In this document: piece after piece, positions 19,065-28,851 of the stretch
Layout of the letters: every line of letters begins with the position of its first letter
Numbering within the stretch: the first letter of the stretch is position 1
DNA from: Sphingomonas sp. QA11
GTDB lineage: Bacteria > Pseudomonadota > Alphaproteobacteria > Sphingomonadales > Sphingomonadaceae
Direction: 5' to 3'
NCBI RefSeq assembly: GCF_028473665.1
Contig: NZ_CP098774.1
Location: 1,922,001 to 1,986,000 of the forward strand
Length of the DNA stretch: 64,000 nucleotides
Notes under the pieces: generated by a model
The model's database searches: none
Told to the model about the DNA's origin: nothing
Seen by the model: the letters and a program-made list of their open reading frames with translations, nothing else
Made by a program: the position numbers and the translations under genes

Positions 19065-22000
19065 TCAGCCGACGAGAGCCAGTTTCGTCTCGGAGGTCTT
19101 CAGCACCACGTTGCTCACCCCTGGCAGATGTTCGATCCGGGCGGCAAGTTCGCCGTCGAGCAGGAAATCCCGGCCCAGCAGCACGCGAGCCGCACCCCCG
19201 TCAGGAAGCGCGGCATTGGCCCATACTTCGCCCCGTGCCCCGCGAACTTCAGCCAGCAACGCGCCAAGCGCCGCCATCGCCGCCGGCGTTTCCACTGACA
19301 ATTCGACCACGAAACGCGCCGTATTGGCGAGCGTCTCGAACGGCTGGATGCGCTTGATGCTCACGCGCGGACTGTCTTCGCCGGGCCGGCGGTCCAGTTC
19401 CACCGTGATCAACCCGCAGCCGCCGTTGCGCGCCGCCTCCTCCAGGTCGGCCGCCACCCCATCGTCGAAACAGGTGGCGATGAACTGCCCCGAAGGATCG
19501 GACAAGGTCGCCATCATGTACCGCTTGCCCCTGGCCGAGGTCCGCCACCGCGCGTCCTCGACCAGGGCCGCCATCGTCGCCCCGGCGCGCGTGCCGTCAT
19601 CGGGAATGGAAAGTTCACCCAGCGCGGCATAGCTCCGCGCGCCGTGCATCTTGGCAAGGTGCGAATGACGATCGACCGGGTGGGCCGAGAAATAGAAGCC
19701 GAATGCCTCCTTCTCCTGCTCCATCCGCTGCGCGAGCGTCCAGCGGGCCGACAGCGGCAACTTGATCGCCGGTTCGACAGCGTCTGCCGTACCGAAGAGG
19801 CCACCCTGCCCGCTGGTGCGCATGTCGTGGACCCGCGCGGCGGTCGCGAGGATCGTCTCGGCGGTCGCGAAGATGCCCGCACGGTTCGGATCGATCGAAT
19901 CGAACGCCCCGGCCGCCGCCAGCGTTTCAAGCTGGCGTTTGTTCAGCAGGCGCGGGTCGACGCGGCGGGCAAGCTCGTCAAGCGTGTCGAACGCCCCATT
20001 CTCGTCGCGCTCGGCGACGAGCTTCTCCATCGCGCCCTCGCCCACGCTCTTCAGCGCGGCAAGCGCGTAGCGCACCGCCAGGCCGTCCTCGGTGCTCTCG
20101 ACCGAGAATTCTGCCTCGCTGCGGTTGATGTCAGGCGGCAGGCAGGCAACGCTCATGCGCCGCATGTCATCAGTGAAGACGCCAAGCTTGTCGGTCAGCG
20201 CCATGTCGAAACACATCGAGGCGGCGTAGAATTCCTCAGCATAATGCGCCTTCAGCCACGCCGTCTGATAGGCGAGCAGGGCATAGGCAGCGGCGTGCGA
20301 CTTGTTGAAGCCGTATCCGGCGAACTTGTCGATCAAGTCGAACAGCTCGTTCGCCTTGCCTGCCGGGATCTTGTTGACCGCTAGGCACCCCTCGACGAAC
20401 CCGGCACGCTGCGCGTCCATCTCTGCCTTGATCTTCTTGCCCATCGCGCGGCGCAGAAGGTCGGCCTGACCCAGGCTGTAGCCAGCCAGGATCTGCGCCG
20501 CCTGCATCACCTGTTCCTGATAGACGAAGATCCCGTAGGTCTCGGACAGGATCCCTTCGAGCAGGGGATGCGGATAGGTGATCTCCTCGCGCCCGTTCTT
20601 GCGCGCGCCGAAGCTCGGGATATTGTCCATCGGGCCGGGGCGGTAGAGCGAGACGAGCGCAATGATGTCGCCGAAATTGGAGGGGCGCACGGCCGCAAGC
20701 GTGCGTCGCATGCCTTCCGATTCGAGCTGGAACACGCCGACCGTGTCGCCCTTCTGGAGCAGCTTGTAGACGCCTTCGTCGTCCCATTCGAGCGCGTCGA
20801 GATCGACGACGATGTTGCGGTTCGCGAGCAGGTCGATCGCCTTCTTGAGCACCGACAGGGTCTTCAGGCCGAGAAAGTCGAACTTCACCAGCCCTGCGCC
20901 CTCGACATATTTCATGTCGAACTGGGTGACCGGCATGTCGGAGCGCGGATCGCGGTAGAGCGGCACCAGCTCGGCGAGCGGCCGGTCGCCGATCACCACG
21001 CCTGCGGCATGGGTCGAGCTGTGCCGCGGCAGGCCTTCTAGCTTCATGGCCAGGTCGAGCAGATGCTTCACCCCGCCATCGCTCTTGTATTCGGCCAGCA
21101 GTTCCGAGACGCCGTTCATCGCGCGCTCGAGCGTCCAGGGATCGGTGGGGTGGTTGGGCACCAGCTTGGCCAGGCGATCGACCTGGCCATAGCTCATCTG
21201 GAGAACGCGGCCGGTATCCTTGAGCACCGCGCGAGCCTTCAGCTTTCCGAACGTGATGATCTGGGCCACCTGGTTGCGGCCATATTTTTCCTGGACGTAG
21301 CGGATCACCTCGCCACGCCGGGTTTCGCAGAAGTCGATGTCGAAGTCGGGCATCGATACGCGTTCCGGGTTGAGGAACCGTTCGAACAGCAGGCCGAGCT
21401 TCATCGGATCGAGATCGGTGATGGTCAGCGACCAGGCGACGACCGAACCGGCGCCCGATCCACGGCCCGGTCCGACCGGGATGTCATGGTCCTTCGCCCA
21501 TTTGATGAAGTCGGCGACGATCAGGAAATAGCCTGGGAAGCCCATCTGGATGATGACGTCGAGCTCGAATTCCAGGCGCTTGCGGTAAGCGTCGCGCCAG
21601 TCCTCCTCTGCCACCGCCTCCCCGGCGGCGACTGGAGCATGCGCCGAAAGCTCCTCGATCCGCTTGAGCCGCTTCTCCAGCCCCTCCCGCGCATCGTGAC
21701 GCAGCGCCTCGGCTTCGGCCGCCGGATCGCCAGCAAGGCTGGGCAGGATCGGCTTGCGATACGGGGCCATCACCGCGCAGCGCTGCGCGACGACCAGGGT
21801 GTTGGCGATCGCCTCGGGCAGGTCCTCGAACAGCAGGCGCATGTCCTTGGCCGGCTTCATCCAGGCGTCGGGGGAACTGCGCGGCCGGTCCTCGCTCGCG
21901 ATATAGGTCGAATTGGCGATGCACAGCATCGCATCATGCGCATTGCCGAAATCCTGGTCGGCGTAGCAGCAGGGGTTGGTCGCCACGATCGGCAGGTCGC

Positions 22001-22586
22001 GCGCATAGGCGAGGTCGAGCAGCCCGGCCTCCGCCCTGCCCTCGGTCTCGTCGAGCCGACGGACCAGCTCGATATAGAGCCTGTCGCCGAACAGGTGCTG
22101 GAGGCGATCGGCATAGGCCAACGCCCGTTCCGTCTGCCCTTCCGCGATCAACCGGGTCAGCCCGCCCTCGCCGCCGGCGGTCAGCGCGATCAGCCCAGCG
22201 GTCCTGCCTTCGAGCGCGGCGAAATCGACGTGCGGCGACAATTCGAGCGGCCGATCAAGGTGGGCGCGGGACACGAGCGCGCAGAGATTCTGATAGCCGG
22301 TCTCGTCCTGCGCGTAGAGCGCGATCCAGTCGACCGGCGCTTCGATGCCGTCGGGCATATCCGGTCGCGCGATCCCAAGCATCGTGCCGATGATCGGCTG
22401 CACCCCCGACGATTTGCAGGCATCCGAATAGGCCATCGCCGCATAAAGGCCGTTGCGATCGGTCAGGGCCGCTGCGGGGAAACCCAGTTCCTGCACGCGC
22501 TTGGCGATCGCCTTGGGTTCGATCGCGCCATCGAGCATCGTGTAGGACGAAAAGATACGTAGAGGCACGAAAGCTGAATGCGGCAT
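19065..22586 (-). CDS. dnaE: DNA polymerase III subunit alpha
   Basis: Replicative polymerase of 1173 residues. N-terminal PHP domain, palm with PDFDIDFCETRRGEVIRYVQ (catalytic Asp pair near residue 415), HAAGVVIGD, the finger region GYSLGQADLLRRAMGKK, HhH region GYGFNKSHAAAYALLAYQTAWLK and C-terminal OB fold and tau-binding part. The first PHP motif reads LRIFSSYTMLDGAIEP, where most DnaE have a metal-binding His in place of Phe, so PHP metal binding looks reduced. It is the main DnaE type, not DnaE2/ImuC. Unlike many relatives, marR and gpx separate it from lolDE. Confidence 0.95.
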   Translation of the reverse strand: MPHSAFVPLRIFSSYTMLDGAIEPKAIAKRVQELGFPAAALTDRNGLYAAMAYSDACKSSGVQPIIGTMLGIARPDMPDGIEAPVDWIALYAQDETGYQNLCALVSRAHLDRPLELSPHVDFAALEGRTAGLIALTAGGEGGLTRLIAEGQTERALAYADRLQHLFGDRLYIELVRRLDETEGRAEAGLLDLAYARDLPIVATNPCCYADQDFGNAHDAMLCIANSTYIASEDRPRSSPDAWMKPAKDMRLLFEDLPEAIANTLVVAQRCAVMAPYRKPILPSLAGDPAAEAEALRHDAREGLEKRLKRIEELSAHAPVAAGEAVAEEDWRDAYRKRLEFELDVIIQMGFPGYFLIVADFIKWAKDHDIPVGPGRGSGAGSVVAWSLTITDLDPMKLGLLFERFLNPERVSMPDFDIDFCETRRGEVIRYVQEKYGRNQVAQIITFGKLKARAVLKDTGRVLQMSYGQVDRLAKLVPNHPTDPWTLERAMNGVSELLAEYKSDGGVKHLLDLAMKLEGLPRHSSTHAAGVVIGDRPLAELVPLYRDPRSDMPVTQFDMKYVEGAGLVKFDFLGLKTLSVLKKAIDLLANRNIVVDLDALEWDDEGVYKLLQKGDTVGVFQLESEGMRRTLAAVRPSNFGDIIALVSLYRPGPMDNIPSFGARKNGREEITYPHPLLEGILSETYGIFVYQEQVMQAAQILAGYSLGQADLLRRAMGKKIKAEMDAQRAGFVEGCLAVNKIPAGKANELFDLIDKFAGYGFNKSHAAAYALLAYQTAWLKAHYAEEFYAASMCFDMALTDKLGVFTDDMRRMSVACLPPDINRSEAEFSVESTEDGLAVRYALAALKSVGEGAMEKLVAERDENGAFDTLDELARRVDPRLLNKRQLETLAAAGAFDSIDPNRAGIFATAETILATAARVHDMRTSGQGGLFGTADAVEPAIKLPLSARWTLAQRMEQEKEAFGFYFSAHPVDRHSHLAKMHGARSYAALGELSIPDDGTRAGATMAALVEDARWRTSARGKRYMMATLSDPSGQFIATCFDDGVAADLEEAARNGGCGLITVELDRRPGEDSPRVSIKRIQPFETLANTARFVVELSVETPAAMAALGALLAEVRGARGEVWANAALPDGGAARVLLGRDFLLDGELAARIEHLPGVSNVVLKTSETKLALVG

Positions 22587-22641
22587 TCAACGACTATGGG
22601 TGTCCAGGCCGATTCGGGAAAGCCTTGTGCGCCGGATTAGC

Positions 22642-22701
22642 TGTGGATTGCGATCCATGTCATGACAATGTAAATGATTGTCATGACATTAACTATCCAC
22701 A
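22642..22701. promoter_or_regulatory. Double-palindrome operator over the marR start
   Basis: Two identical perfect 10-bp palindromes TGTCATGACA (22658-22667 and 22679-22688) lie 21 bases centre to centre, two helical turns apart. They form part of a larger perfect inverted repeat: ATGTCATGACAAT at 22657-22669 against ATTGTCATGACAT at 22677-22689, 7-base spacer. TGTGGAT/ATCCACA copies flank it, slightly off centre. The right arm covers the marR initiation codon at 22674. A dimeric repressor bound here would block the promoter and its own translation start. Confidence 0.8.
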
Positions 22702-23156
22702 AAGAAGCGGATCGCGTGGCCTTCTGGCACGATCGCGTATCGCAGGTGCTGCAGGGCGACCTTGAGCGCCGGTTCGCGGCATTCGGCGTGACACCTTCGC
22801 AATACCGCCTGCTCGCGGCGCTGGCGCGGCATGATGCCGATACCGTTAGAGGCCTTGCTTCCTCCCTGCGGCTCGACGGCGCGGCGGTCACGCGCCTTGC
22901 CGACCGGCTTCAGGCCAAGGGGCTGGTGGTGCGTGCCGCCGATCCGACTGATGGTCGATCCGTGCGGCTCTCGCTCAGCGAAGCGGGCGCCGATCTGGTG
23001 CCGCTGCTCGACGCCGAGGCGAGCGCGCATGAACGGGCCTGGTTCGGATCGCTCAGCTTCGCCGAATTGCGCCAGTACAAGCTCACCCTTGCCAAGCTGC
23101 TCAAGCGGGCGGGTGACGGACCTGATGAGGTCTGGTTACGACGGGAACTCTATTGA
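22674..23156 (+). CDS. MarR family transcriptional regulator
   Basis: 160 residues, winged helix-turn-helix repressor. ERRFAAFGVTPSQYRLLAAL begins the DNA-binding domain, RGLASSLRLDGAAVTRLADRLQ is the recognition helix region, and AADPTDGRSVRLSLSEAG is the wing. The first ATG is at 22674; a second at 22683 is also inside the operator. Autoregulation is strongly suggested by the palindromes. It is divergent from dnaE and convergent with glutathione peroxidase, so a role in peroxide or antiseptic stress is possible but unproven. Confidence 0.9.
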   Translation: MIVMTLTIHKEADRVAFWHDRVSQVLQGDLERRFAAFGVTPSQYRLLAALARHDADTVRGLASSLRLDGAAVTRLADRLQAKGLVVRAADPTDGRSVRLSLSEAGADLVPLLDAEASAHERAWFGSLSFAELRQYKLTLAKLLKRAGDGPDEVWLRRELY

Positions 23157-23197
23157 AGCCGATCCTTCCTGAAGGCCGGTTTCAGCAGAGTAGCCGT

Positions 23198-23689
23198 TCA
23201 GCCCTGATGCTGACGCAGCTTCTCGATATCGCTTTCGATATCCTCGGGCTTGGTGGTCGGTGCGTAGCGTGCGATCGCCCTGCCACTGCGATCGACCAGG
23301 AACTTGGTGAAGTTCCATTTGATCGAGGTCGATCCCAGCAAACCGGGCGCGTCCTTCTTCAGCCGCTCGAACAGCGGATCGGCATTCGATCCATTGACGT
23401 CGATCTTGGCGAAGACCGGGAAGGTCACGTCATAGGTCAACGTGCAGAAACTGGCGATCTCGGCCGCGTCGCCAGGCTCCTGTGCCCCGAACTGGTTGCA
23501 TGGGAAGCCGAGCACCTCGAAGCCGCGATCCGCATATTTCCGGTGCAGCGCCTCAAGCCCTTCATATTGCGGCGTGAAACCGCATTTGGAGGCTGTGTTG
23601 ACGATCAGCAGCACCTGGCCGGCATAAGCGGAGAGGTCCGCCACGCCGCCGTCAGCCGCCTTGACGCTCATCTCGGTGATCGCGGTCAT
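23198..23689 (-). CDS. Glutathione peroxidase (Cys type)
   Basis: 163-residue thioredoxin-fold peroxidase reducing hydroperoxides. LLIVNTASKCGFTPQYEGLE carries the peroxidatic Cys (position of Sec in animal enzymes), followed by GFPCNQFGAQEPG with the conserved Gln, and IKWNFTKFLVD with the catalytic Trp and Asn. Probably uses thioredoxin or glutathione. Convergent with marR, 41 bases apart. Confidence 0.9.
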   Translation of the reverse strand: MTAITEMSVKAADGGVADLSAYAGQVLLIVNTASKCGFTPQYEGLEALHRKYADRGFEVLGFPCNQFGAQEPGDAAEIASFCTLTYDVTFPVFAKIDVNGSNADPLFERLKKDAPGLLGSTSIKWNFTKFLVDRSGRAIARYAPTTKPEDIESDIEKLRQHQG

Positions 23690-23747
23690 GCCTGCTCCCC
23701 TGTCGTTTCGTCAGGAGATAATCGAGTTCTGCGCAAAGCGCGAGCGT

Positions 23748-24422
23748 TCAGGCCAGCCGGCCCTCGTGCAGCCGCACCACGCGATCCATCTTGAGCGCCA
23801 TCCGCTCATTGTGCGTCGCGACCAGCGCCGCCGATCCCTCACCGCGCACGAGGCGCAGGAATTCGGCAAGCACCACGTCAGCGGTCGCTTCGTCGAGATT
23901 GCCGGTGGGCTCGTCCGCCAGCACCAGCGCGGGCTTGTTGGCCAGCGCGCGCGCCACCGCGACTCGCTGCTGCTCGCCGCCGGAAAGCTGGCTTGGCCGA
24001 TGAGTCAGCCGATGACCGAGTCCGAGCGCGGTCAGCAACGACTGGGCCCGCTCATCGGCTTCGGCGCGGCTGCGGTCGCGGATGAGCTGGGGCAGCACGA
24101 CATTCTCGGTCGCGTTGAAATCGGGCAGCAGGTGATGGAACTGATAGACGAAGCCGAGATAGTCGCGGCGCACCATCGTCCGGCCATGCGCGTCGAGTTG
24201 CGCCGCCTCTTCCCCGGCAATGCGGATCGATCCGCCGAACCCGCCCTCGAGCAGGCCGACCGCCTGGAGCAGCGTCGACTTGCCCGATCCAGACGGGCCG
24301 AGCAGGGCGACGATCTCCCCCTGCCCAACCGCTAGGTCGACACCGCGCAACACCTCGATCGTCGCGTCCCCCTGGGTGAAGCTCCGAGTCAGGCCTGAAA
24401 CTGCGAGAACCGCCTTACTCAT
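23748..24422 (-). CDS. lolD: Lipoprotein-releasing ABC transporter ATP-binding protein
   Basis: 224 residues; energises LolCE extraction of outer-membrane lipoproteins from the inner membrane. Walker [16 protein letters not shown] (about 39-53), signature [15 protein letters not shown], Walker [13 protein letters not shown] and the His switch LVATHN are intact. The start overlaps the lolC/E stop by 8 bases. Related MacB-type ATPases are possible, but pairing with the permease below supports Lol. Confidence 0.9.
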   Translation of the reverse strand: MSKAVLAVSGLTRSFTQGDATIEVLRGVDLAVGQGEIVALLGPSGSGKSTLLQAVGLLEGGFGGSIRIAGEEAAQLDAHGRTMVRRDYLGFVYQFHHLLPDFNATENVVLPQLIRDRSRAEADERAQSLLTALGLGHRLTHRPSQLSGGEQQRVAVARALANKPALVLADEPTGNLDEATADVVLAEFLRLVRGEGSAALVATHNERMALKMDRVVRLHEGRLA

Positions 24423-25665
24423 AGCGCAACACCTGTACGGGATCGGTGCTCGCCGCCTTGAACGCCGGATAGAGCGTGGCGAGGAAGGTAAGCAGGAAAG
24501 CGATCAGCACGATCGCGATCATCTCGAACGGATCGGTCTTTGACGGCAGGATCGTCAGGTAGCGGATCGTGGGATCCCACAGATTCTGCCCGCTGATCCA
24601 CTGGACGAAATCGACCACATTCTGGCGGAAGACCAGGAAGGTGAAGCCAAGCACCAATCCCGCAAGGATACCGAGCACGCCGATCGTCGTGCCCACCGTC
24701 ATGAAGATCCGGATCATCCCAGTCCGCGTCGCCCCCATGGTGCGCAGGATCGCGATGTCGCGCGTCTTCGCCCGCACCAGCATGATCAGCGACGAGGCGA
24801 TGTTGAACGCCGCGACCAGGATGATGATGCACAGCACGCAGAACATCACGACCCGCTCGATCGCCAGCGCCTCGAACAATTGAGCGTTCATCTGCCGCCA
24901 GTCGGCGATCACTGCCCTGCCCGCGACCTTGTCGGCAAGGGGCGCGAGGATTCTCCCCACCCGGTCGGCATCGGCCGTCTGAAGCTCGACCATGCCCACC
25001 GAATCGCCCATCATCAGCAGGGTCTGGGCATCCGGCATCGGCATGACGACATAGGCCTTGTCATAGTCATAGACGCCAATCTCGAAGATCGCGCCGACCG
25101 TGTAGGAGACGATGCGCGGCACCGTGCCGAACGGGGTGGTCTGCCCTTGCGGGCTGATCAGCGAAATCTCGCTGCCGACCTGTGCGCCTAGCGCCTCGGC
25201 CAGCTTCGATCCGATCGCGATTCTGCCGCTGCCGTCGGTGAGGCTGGCGAGCGATCCCATCACCACCTTCGAATTGATCGTCGCGTTGCGGCGGATGTCC
25301 TCCACCCGCATGCCGCGGACCAGCACGGCCTCGACCCGGCCGTTATAGCTCGTCATCAGTGGCTGCTCGATCAGCGGCGTTGCGCTGGTCACGCCGGGCG
25401 TCGCCTTTGCGAGGTCGACGACGCGGCGCCAGTCGGGAAGCTCGCCGCCAATGCCCTGCACCACGGCGTGGCCGTTCAGCCCGACGATCTTGTCGAACAA
25501 TTCGGCCCGAAAGCCGTTCATCACGCTCATCACGATCACCAGCGCGGCGACGCCGAGCATGACGGCGCCGAGGCTGAAACCGGCGACGAGCAGGATGAAC
25601 GCCTCGCCCTTGCCCGGCAGCAGATAGCGGCGGGCGATCATGCGTTCGTAGCGCGACAGGATCAT
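24415..25665 (-). CDS. lolE: Lipoprotein-releasing ABC transporter permease (LolC/LolE)
   Basis: 416 residues: one N-terminal transmembrane helix ([29 protein letters not shown]), a large periplasmic domain, and three C-terminal helices ([59 protein letters not shown]). The [22 protein letters not shown] block is typical of the family. It begins with the LolC/E type [15 protein letters not shown]. Alphaproteobacteria usually have a single LolC/E hybrid, so the E label is by convention. With lolD it forms an operon. Confidence 0.85.
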   Translation of the reverse strand: MILSRYERMIARRYLLPGKGEAFILLVAGFSLGAVMLGVAALVIVMSVMNGFRAELFDKIVGLNGHAVVQGIGGELPDWRRVVDLAKATPGVTSATPLIEQPLMTSYNGRVEAVLVRGMRVEDIRRNATINSKVVMGSLASLTDGSGRIAIGSKLAEALGAQVGSEISLISPQGQTTPFGTVPRIVSYTVGAIFEIGVYDYDKAYVVMPMPDAQTLLMMGDSVGMVELQTADADRVGRILAPLADKVAGRAVIADWRQMNAQLFEALAIERVVMFCVLCIIILVAAFNIASSLIMLVRAKTRDIAILRTMGATRTGMIRIFMTVGTTIGVLGILAGLVLGFTFLVFRQNVVDFVQWISGQNLWDPTIRYLTILPSKTDPFEMIAIVLIAFLLTFLATLYPAFKAASTDPVQVLRYE

Positions 25666-25938
25666 GATGTTCGGAGCAACCCGTCCGTGTAAGATCGACT
25701 CGCTCTAGGCTGCACATGCGCGGCTGGCAACTGAAGCCGCGTGTTGCGCAATCGCCACAGGGTCGCCGCAATCCGCCCCACCCTGCCACATTCCCGGTGA
25801 CAAAGCGCAGGGTCGATCCTAGCGTTGGGCCACTGAGACACAGGCAACGGCCGTGGTTCGGGGAATGCTTTCAGTTCCGCCCATCAGGGTGTGTAGCGGA
25901 AGCGGGACAAGGGGGCTGACGAGCAGTCGTCACGCAGG

Positions 25939-25974
25939 CGCCCGGGCTGGAAACGGTCCGGGCGTTTGGTTTTT
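25939..25974 (+). terminator. Rho-independent terminator with no upstream gene
   Basis: Stem CGCCCGG (25939-25945) with CCGGGCG (25958-25964), followed by TTTGGTTTTT. On the plus strand no coding gene precedes it; the nearest upstream plus-strand feature is marR, more than 2.7 kb away. It may end an unannotated small RNA. Confidence 0.55.
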
Positions 25975-26037
25975 CAAAAAACCGCGATCTTTGCTTCAGG
26001 CCAATGGCGGCCCATCAAAAAATGGCACTGGTGCTGG

Positions 26038-26065
26038 CCGCAACCCCGGCGCGCCGGAGTTGCGG
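26038..26065 (-). terminator. Inverted repeat after TonB receptor 1
   Basis: A 12-bp stem, CCGCAACTCCGG with CCGGGGTTGCGG and a CGCG loop (one G-T wobble), read on the minus strand 14 bases past the receptor stop. The T run TTTTTT follows only about 19 bases later, so it is a weak terminator or an RNA-stability element. Confidence 0.45.
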
Positions 26066-26078
26066 TCCTGCGAAACCG

Positions 26079-28595
26079 TCAGAAGGATTTGCTGATGGTG
26101 CCACCAAAGGTGCGCGGGTCACCGGGCTGGCCGACGATCAGGCCGGTGCTGCCCGACTGAGTCGACAACAGTTCGAAATAATCGCGGTTGAAGGCGTTGC
26201 GGACCCAGGCGAAGACGTTGAAGTCATTCTTGCGATAGCCCAGGCGGAAGTTCGACAACGAACCTCCCTCGATCCACGTATAGGCCGAAGGCGACGGGTT
26301 CGACGAGAAACGCGAGCGATAACTGCCGTCATAGCCGACATAGACCTCGCCGCCGGATCCGCCGACCGGCACATTATATTCGCCGCCGAACGAGAAGGAC
26401 CATTTGGAGATGCCCGGCAGACGCTGACCCGAGATATCGCAATAAGCGGGGCTACGGCCACCCGGTGTCCCTGCAGGATCGGTGACGCCACCAGGCGCGG
26501 TTGCCGTGCCACCTGAAAGCTCGGGTGGGCATGGCGCATTCTTGAAATCGATATATTTGGCGTCCGTGAACGCCCCGTTGACGTACAGGTTGAGTCGCTT
26601 GCTTGGCCGGAAACTGGCATCGAATTCCGCGCCGCGCGACCGGACCTTGCCAGCATTGGCAAGATAGCCGCGGATCACATTGATTGCATTATTGTTTACG
26701 GTCGCCTGGTAGTCGGTGATGTCGGTCCAGAATCCGGCCAGATTCAAGGTCAGACGACGGTCCAGGAACTGGGTCTTCAACCCCAGCTCATACGCGTTGA
26801 CCTTCTCCGGTTTCACGGTCTGCGTGGTAAGGTCGACGCCGGTGCTCGTCGAGTTGAGCGGCAGGCCAGAGAGGTTGATGCCACCCGACTTGAAGCTCCG
26901 GGAATAGGTCGCATAGCCGTGAACGTCAGGCGAGAAATCGTAGGACAGCGTGACGTCGCCCGACACGTTCCAGGCGCTGAATCTTGGGCTATAGCGCTGC
27001 GGGGCCAGCGTGTTGATCTGGTTCTGGAAGGTCGTCCTGGCGGCACTGCCTGCCGGATTGGCGGCGAGCAGGGCGGCGACATTGTCTGCCGTCGCGACAA
27101 AATCATACTGGCTGTTATGGAGGCTGACGACCGCATCGTAGAAGCCGGACTTCTTGTCATAGTTTACGCGAAGACCAGGCTGGATGTGCAGCTTGTCCGT
27201 CACTGCCCAGTTGAGCTTGCCGAACACCGCGAAGCTGGTGTTGTCGAAATTGATCGTGTTGGTCGAGGTCAGGCCGTTCAGGACATTGGGATTCGATGCA
27301 TCCGCGCCGGACAGCAGGAAGCGGCTCGCGGCCGAACCCTGGACCTGTGATCCCTGCGTATTGATGGTTTGATGGAAGAAGAAGGCGCCGACCGTGTAAT
27401 CGAGCTTGTTCTTGCCGTTCGAGGCGAGCCGGATTTCCTGTGAGACCTGCCTCTGCTGCGACGGATTTTGCGATACCGTCGTGATTGGCAAGCCGGTAAA
27501 GTCGCGGTCGTTTTGCGGCTGCCAGTCCCAATAGCGCCAGGCGCTGACCGAGGTCAGCGTCGCCGCGCCGACATCCCAATTGGCGACCAGCGAGACACCG
27601 CCTATTTCCTGACGGGAATTGATGCTCGCATCGAGGTCGGTAACCCGATCGAACGGATTCTTGCTGGGCGGCGAATAGCCGAAAGCGGCGGCAAGCGCGT
27701 CATATTGGCGAGCAAGCGGCCGCTGGGTGCGACCTACGCGCGCATAATATTGCACGCAGCACTCTGGGTTCTGGACGTTGAAGTCACCGGACAGGGTCAG
27801 GTCGAGCGTATCGGTTGCTTTCCACAGCAACGCGCCGCGCAGGCCCAGGTTGCGCTGGCGGTGTAGATACTCGTCACTGGTAACGTCGTAGATCGTTCCC
27901 TTGCGCGTGGTCGCGGACGCCGATAGCCGCAACGCCAGATTGTCGGCCAGCGGGCCCGAAGCAGAAGCCTTGGCCTGGACGAAGTCGTAATTGCCGCCGC
28001 TCACTTCGACCCTGGCCTCTGGCGAGAAGCTCGGCGCGCGCGTGGTGACGTTGAGCGCGCCCGCCGTGGTGTTCTTGCCGTACAGCGTACCCTGCGGGCC
28101 GCGCAGCACCTCGACTCGCTCCACATCGACAAAGTCGAAGGTCGAGGCGCCGATCCGGCCGATATAGACGCCGTCGACATAGAAGCCGACGCCCTGCTCG
28201 ATGCCGTCGTTGGTCAGGCCGAACGGCGCGCCCAGACCACGGATGTTGATCGCCGAGTTGCGCGGATTGCTCGAATAGAATTGCAGCGACGGCAGCTGCT
28301 GCTGAAGCCGGTTGACGTTGAATGCGCCGCTCTTCTGCAATTCCTCGCCACCAATCACCGACAGGGCGATCGGCACTTCCTGCACGCGCTCCGTGCGCCG
28401 TCGCGCCGTGACGACGATGTCGCCGGCTCCGCCGGATTTCTCCGCAGCCTCATCCTCCGGTGCCTCATCGACCACAGGCGTCGTGACTGCAGCGGTCGCA
28501 GCAACCGCTGACGCCGCACCCGCATCAGTGATCACCACCGTCTGGGAGGCGAGCGCAGTCTGGGCAAGCAACAACATGGGCAGAGTGGCGAGCAT
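26079..28595 (-). CDS. TonB-dependent receptor 1
   Basis: 838-residue outer-membrane receptor. Signal peptide (MLATLPMLLLAQTALA), TonB box region IVVTARRRTERVQEVPIA (about 60-77), plug domain with INIRGLGAPFG and VEVLRGPQGTLYGKNTTAGALN, then a 22-strand barrel ending in a terminal Phe (ISKSF). An adjacent CysCys pair occurs in an early barrel strand (NPECCVQYYA). The ligand is not evident from the neighbours, which are lolDE and an Hsp20 gene. The plug resembles the iron/B12-like TonB receptors numerous in sphingomonads. The ATG at 28595 has AAAGGGG upstream. Confidence 0.9.
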   Translation of the reverse strand: MLATLPMLLLAQTALASQTVVITDAGAASAVAATAAVTTPVVDEAPEDEAAEKSGGAGDIVVTARRRTERVQEVPIALSVIGGEELQKSGAFNVNRLQQQLPSLQFYSSNPRNSAINIRGLGAPFGLTNDGIEQGVGFYVDGVYIGRIGASTFDFVDVERVEVLRGPQGTLYGKNTTAGALNVTTRAPSFSPEARVEVSGGNYDFVQAKASASGPLADNLALRLSASATTRKGTIYDVTSDEYLHRQRNLGLRGALLWKATDTLDLTLSGDFNVQNPECCVQYYARVGRTQRPLARQYDALAAAFGYSPPSKNPFDRVTDLDASINSRQEIGGVSLVANWDVGAATLTSVSAWRYWDWQPQNDRDFTGLPITTVSQNPSQQRQVSQEIRLASNGKNKLDYTVGAFFFHQTINTQGSQVQGSAASRFLLSGADASNPNVLNGLTSTNTINFDNTSFAVFGKLNWAVTDKLHIQPGLRVNYDKKSGFYDAVVSLHNSQYDFVATADNVAALLAANPAGSAARTTFQNQINTLAPQRYSPRFSAWNVSGDVTLSYDFSPDVHGYATYSRSFKSGGINLSGLPLNSTSTGVDLTTQTVKPEKVNAYELGLKTQFLDRRLTLNLAGFWTDITDYQATVNNNAINVIRGYLANAGKVRSRGAEFDASFRPSKRLNLYVNGAFTDAKYIDFKNAPCPPELSGGTATAPGGVTDPAGTPGGRSPAYCDISGQRLPGISKWSFSFGGEYNVPVGGSGGEVYVGYDGSYRSRFSSNPSPSAYTWIEGGSLSNFRLGYRKNDFNVFAWVRNAFNRDYFELLSTQSGSTGLIVGQPGDPRTFGGTISKSF

Positions 28596-28726
28596 TGATA
28601 TCCCCTTTGGGCTCGTTGGTCCGAGTCGCCACTACAATTCCCATCTAATCGCTATGGTTTCACCCCCGGAAGAACTTGCCGAGCGCAAAGCTGAACTTTC
28701 GCCCGCGGAAATCAGCCGTTTCACCT

Positions 28727-28756
28727 CTTGAACCAGCGACGGAACGCCCCAGATCT
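28727..28756 (+). promoter_or_regulatory. RpoH (sigma-32) heat-shock promoter of hsp20
   Basis: CTTGAA at 28727-28732 and CCCCAGATCT at 28747-28756, separated by 14 bases, match the sigma-32 consensus CTTGAA-N(13-15)-CCCCATNT well. Transcription should begin near 28763, leaving an 89-base leader that can form hairpins before the hsp20 ATG. Confidence 0.8.
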
Positions 28757-28762
28757 GCGGTG

Positions 28763-28851
28763 CGCGGTGCCGATCGGGCCGCGTGAAGACCGGGTGTCGC
28801 GCCGTAGCGGACACCATGACGACCATCTCGCTTTGAATTGAGGAGACTCAC
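28763..28851 (+). promoter_or_regulatory. ROSE-type RNA thermometer in the hsp20 leader
   Basis: The last hairpin pairs TCTC(G)CT at 28826-28832 with the ribosome binding region AGGAGA at 28841-28846. It has an 8-base loop and a single bulged G (28830), the hallmark of ROSE elements (UYGCU opposite the Shine-Dalgarno). A preceding hairpin GGTGTC (28793-28798) with GACACC (28810-28815) also carries a G bulge. ROSE elements mask ribosome binding at low temperature and melt on heat shock, and are found upstream of small heat-shock genes in alphaproteobacteria. Predicted by eye, not folded by program. Confidence 0.75.

Larger units (their letters stand above)
25666..26078. other. Intergenic region between lolE and TonB receptor 1
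   Basis: 413 bases without a convincing gene, between the divergent start of lolE and the 3' end of the receptor gene. It contains a plus-strand terminator-like hairpin (25939-25974) and a strong inverted repeat (26038-26065). The hairpin has no coding gene upstream of it on its strand, which leaves room for a small RNA of about 120-160 nt ending at 25974. I see no promoter I would trust, and the sequence is not recognisable as 6S, tmRNA or SRP RNA. Confidence 0.4.

Noticed and set aside
22642..22701. ATCCACA and TGTGGAT near marR as DnaA boxes or an origin
   Set aside because: Only two imperfect matches to TTATCCACA, no AT-rich unwinding region, and dnaA is not here.
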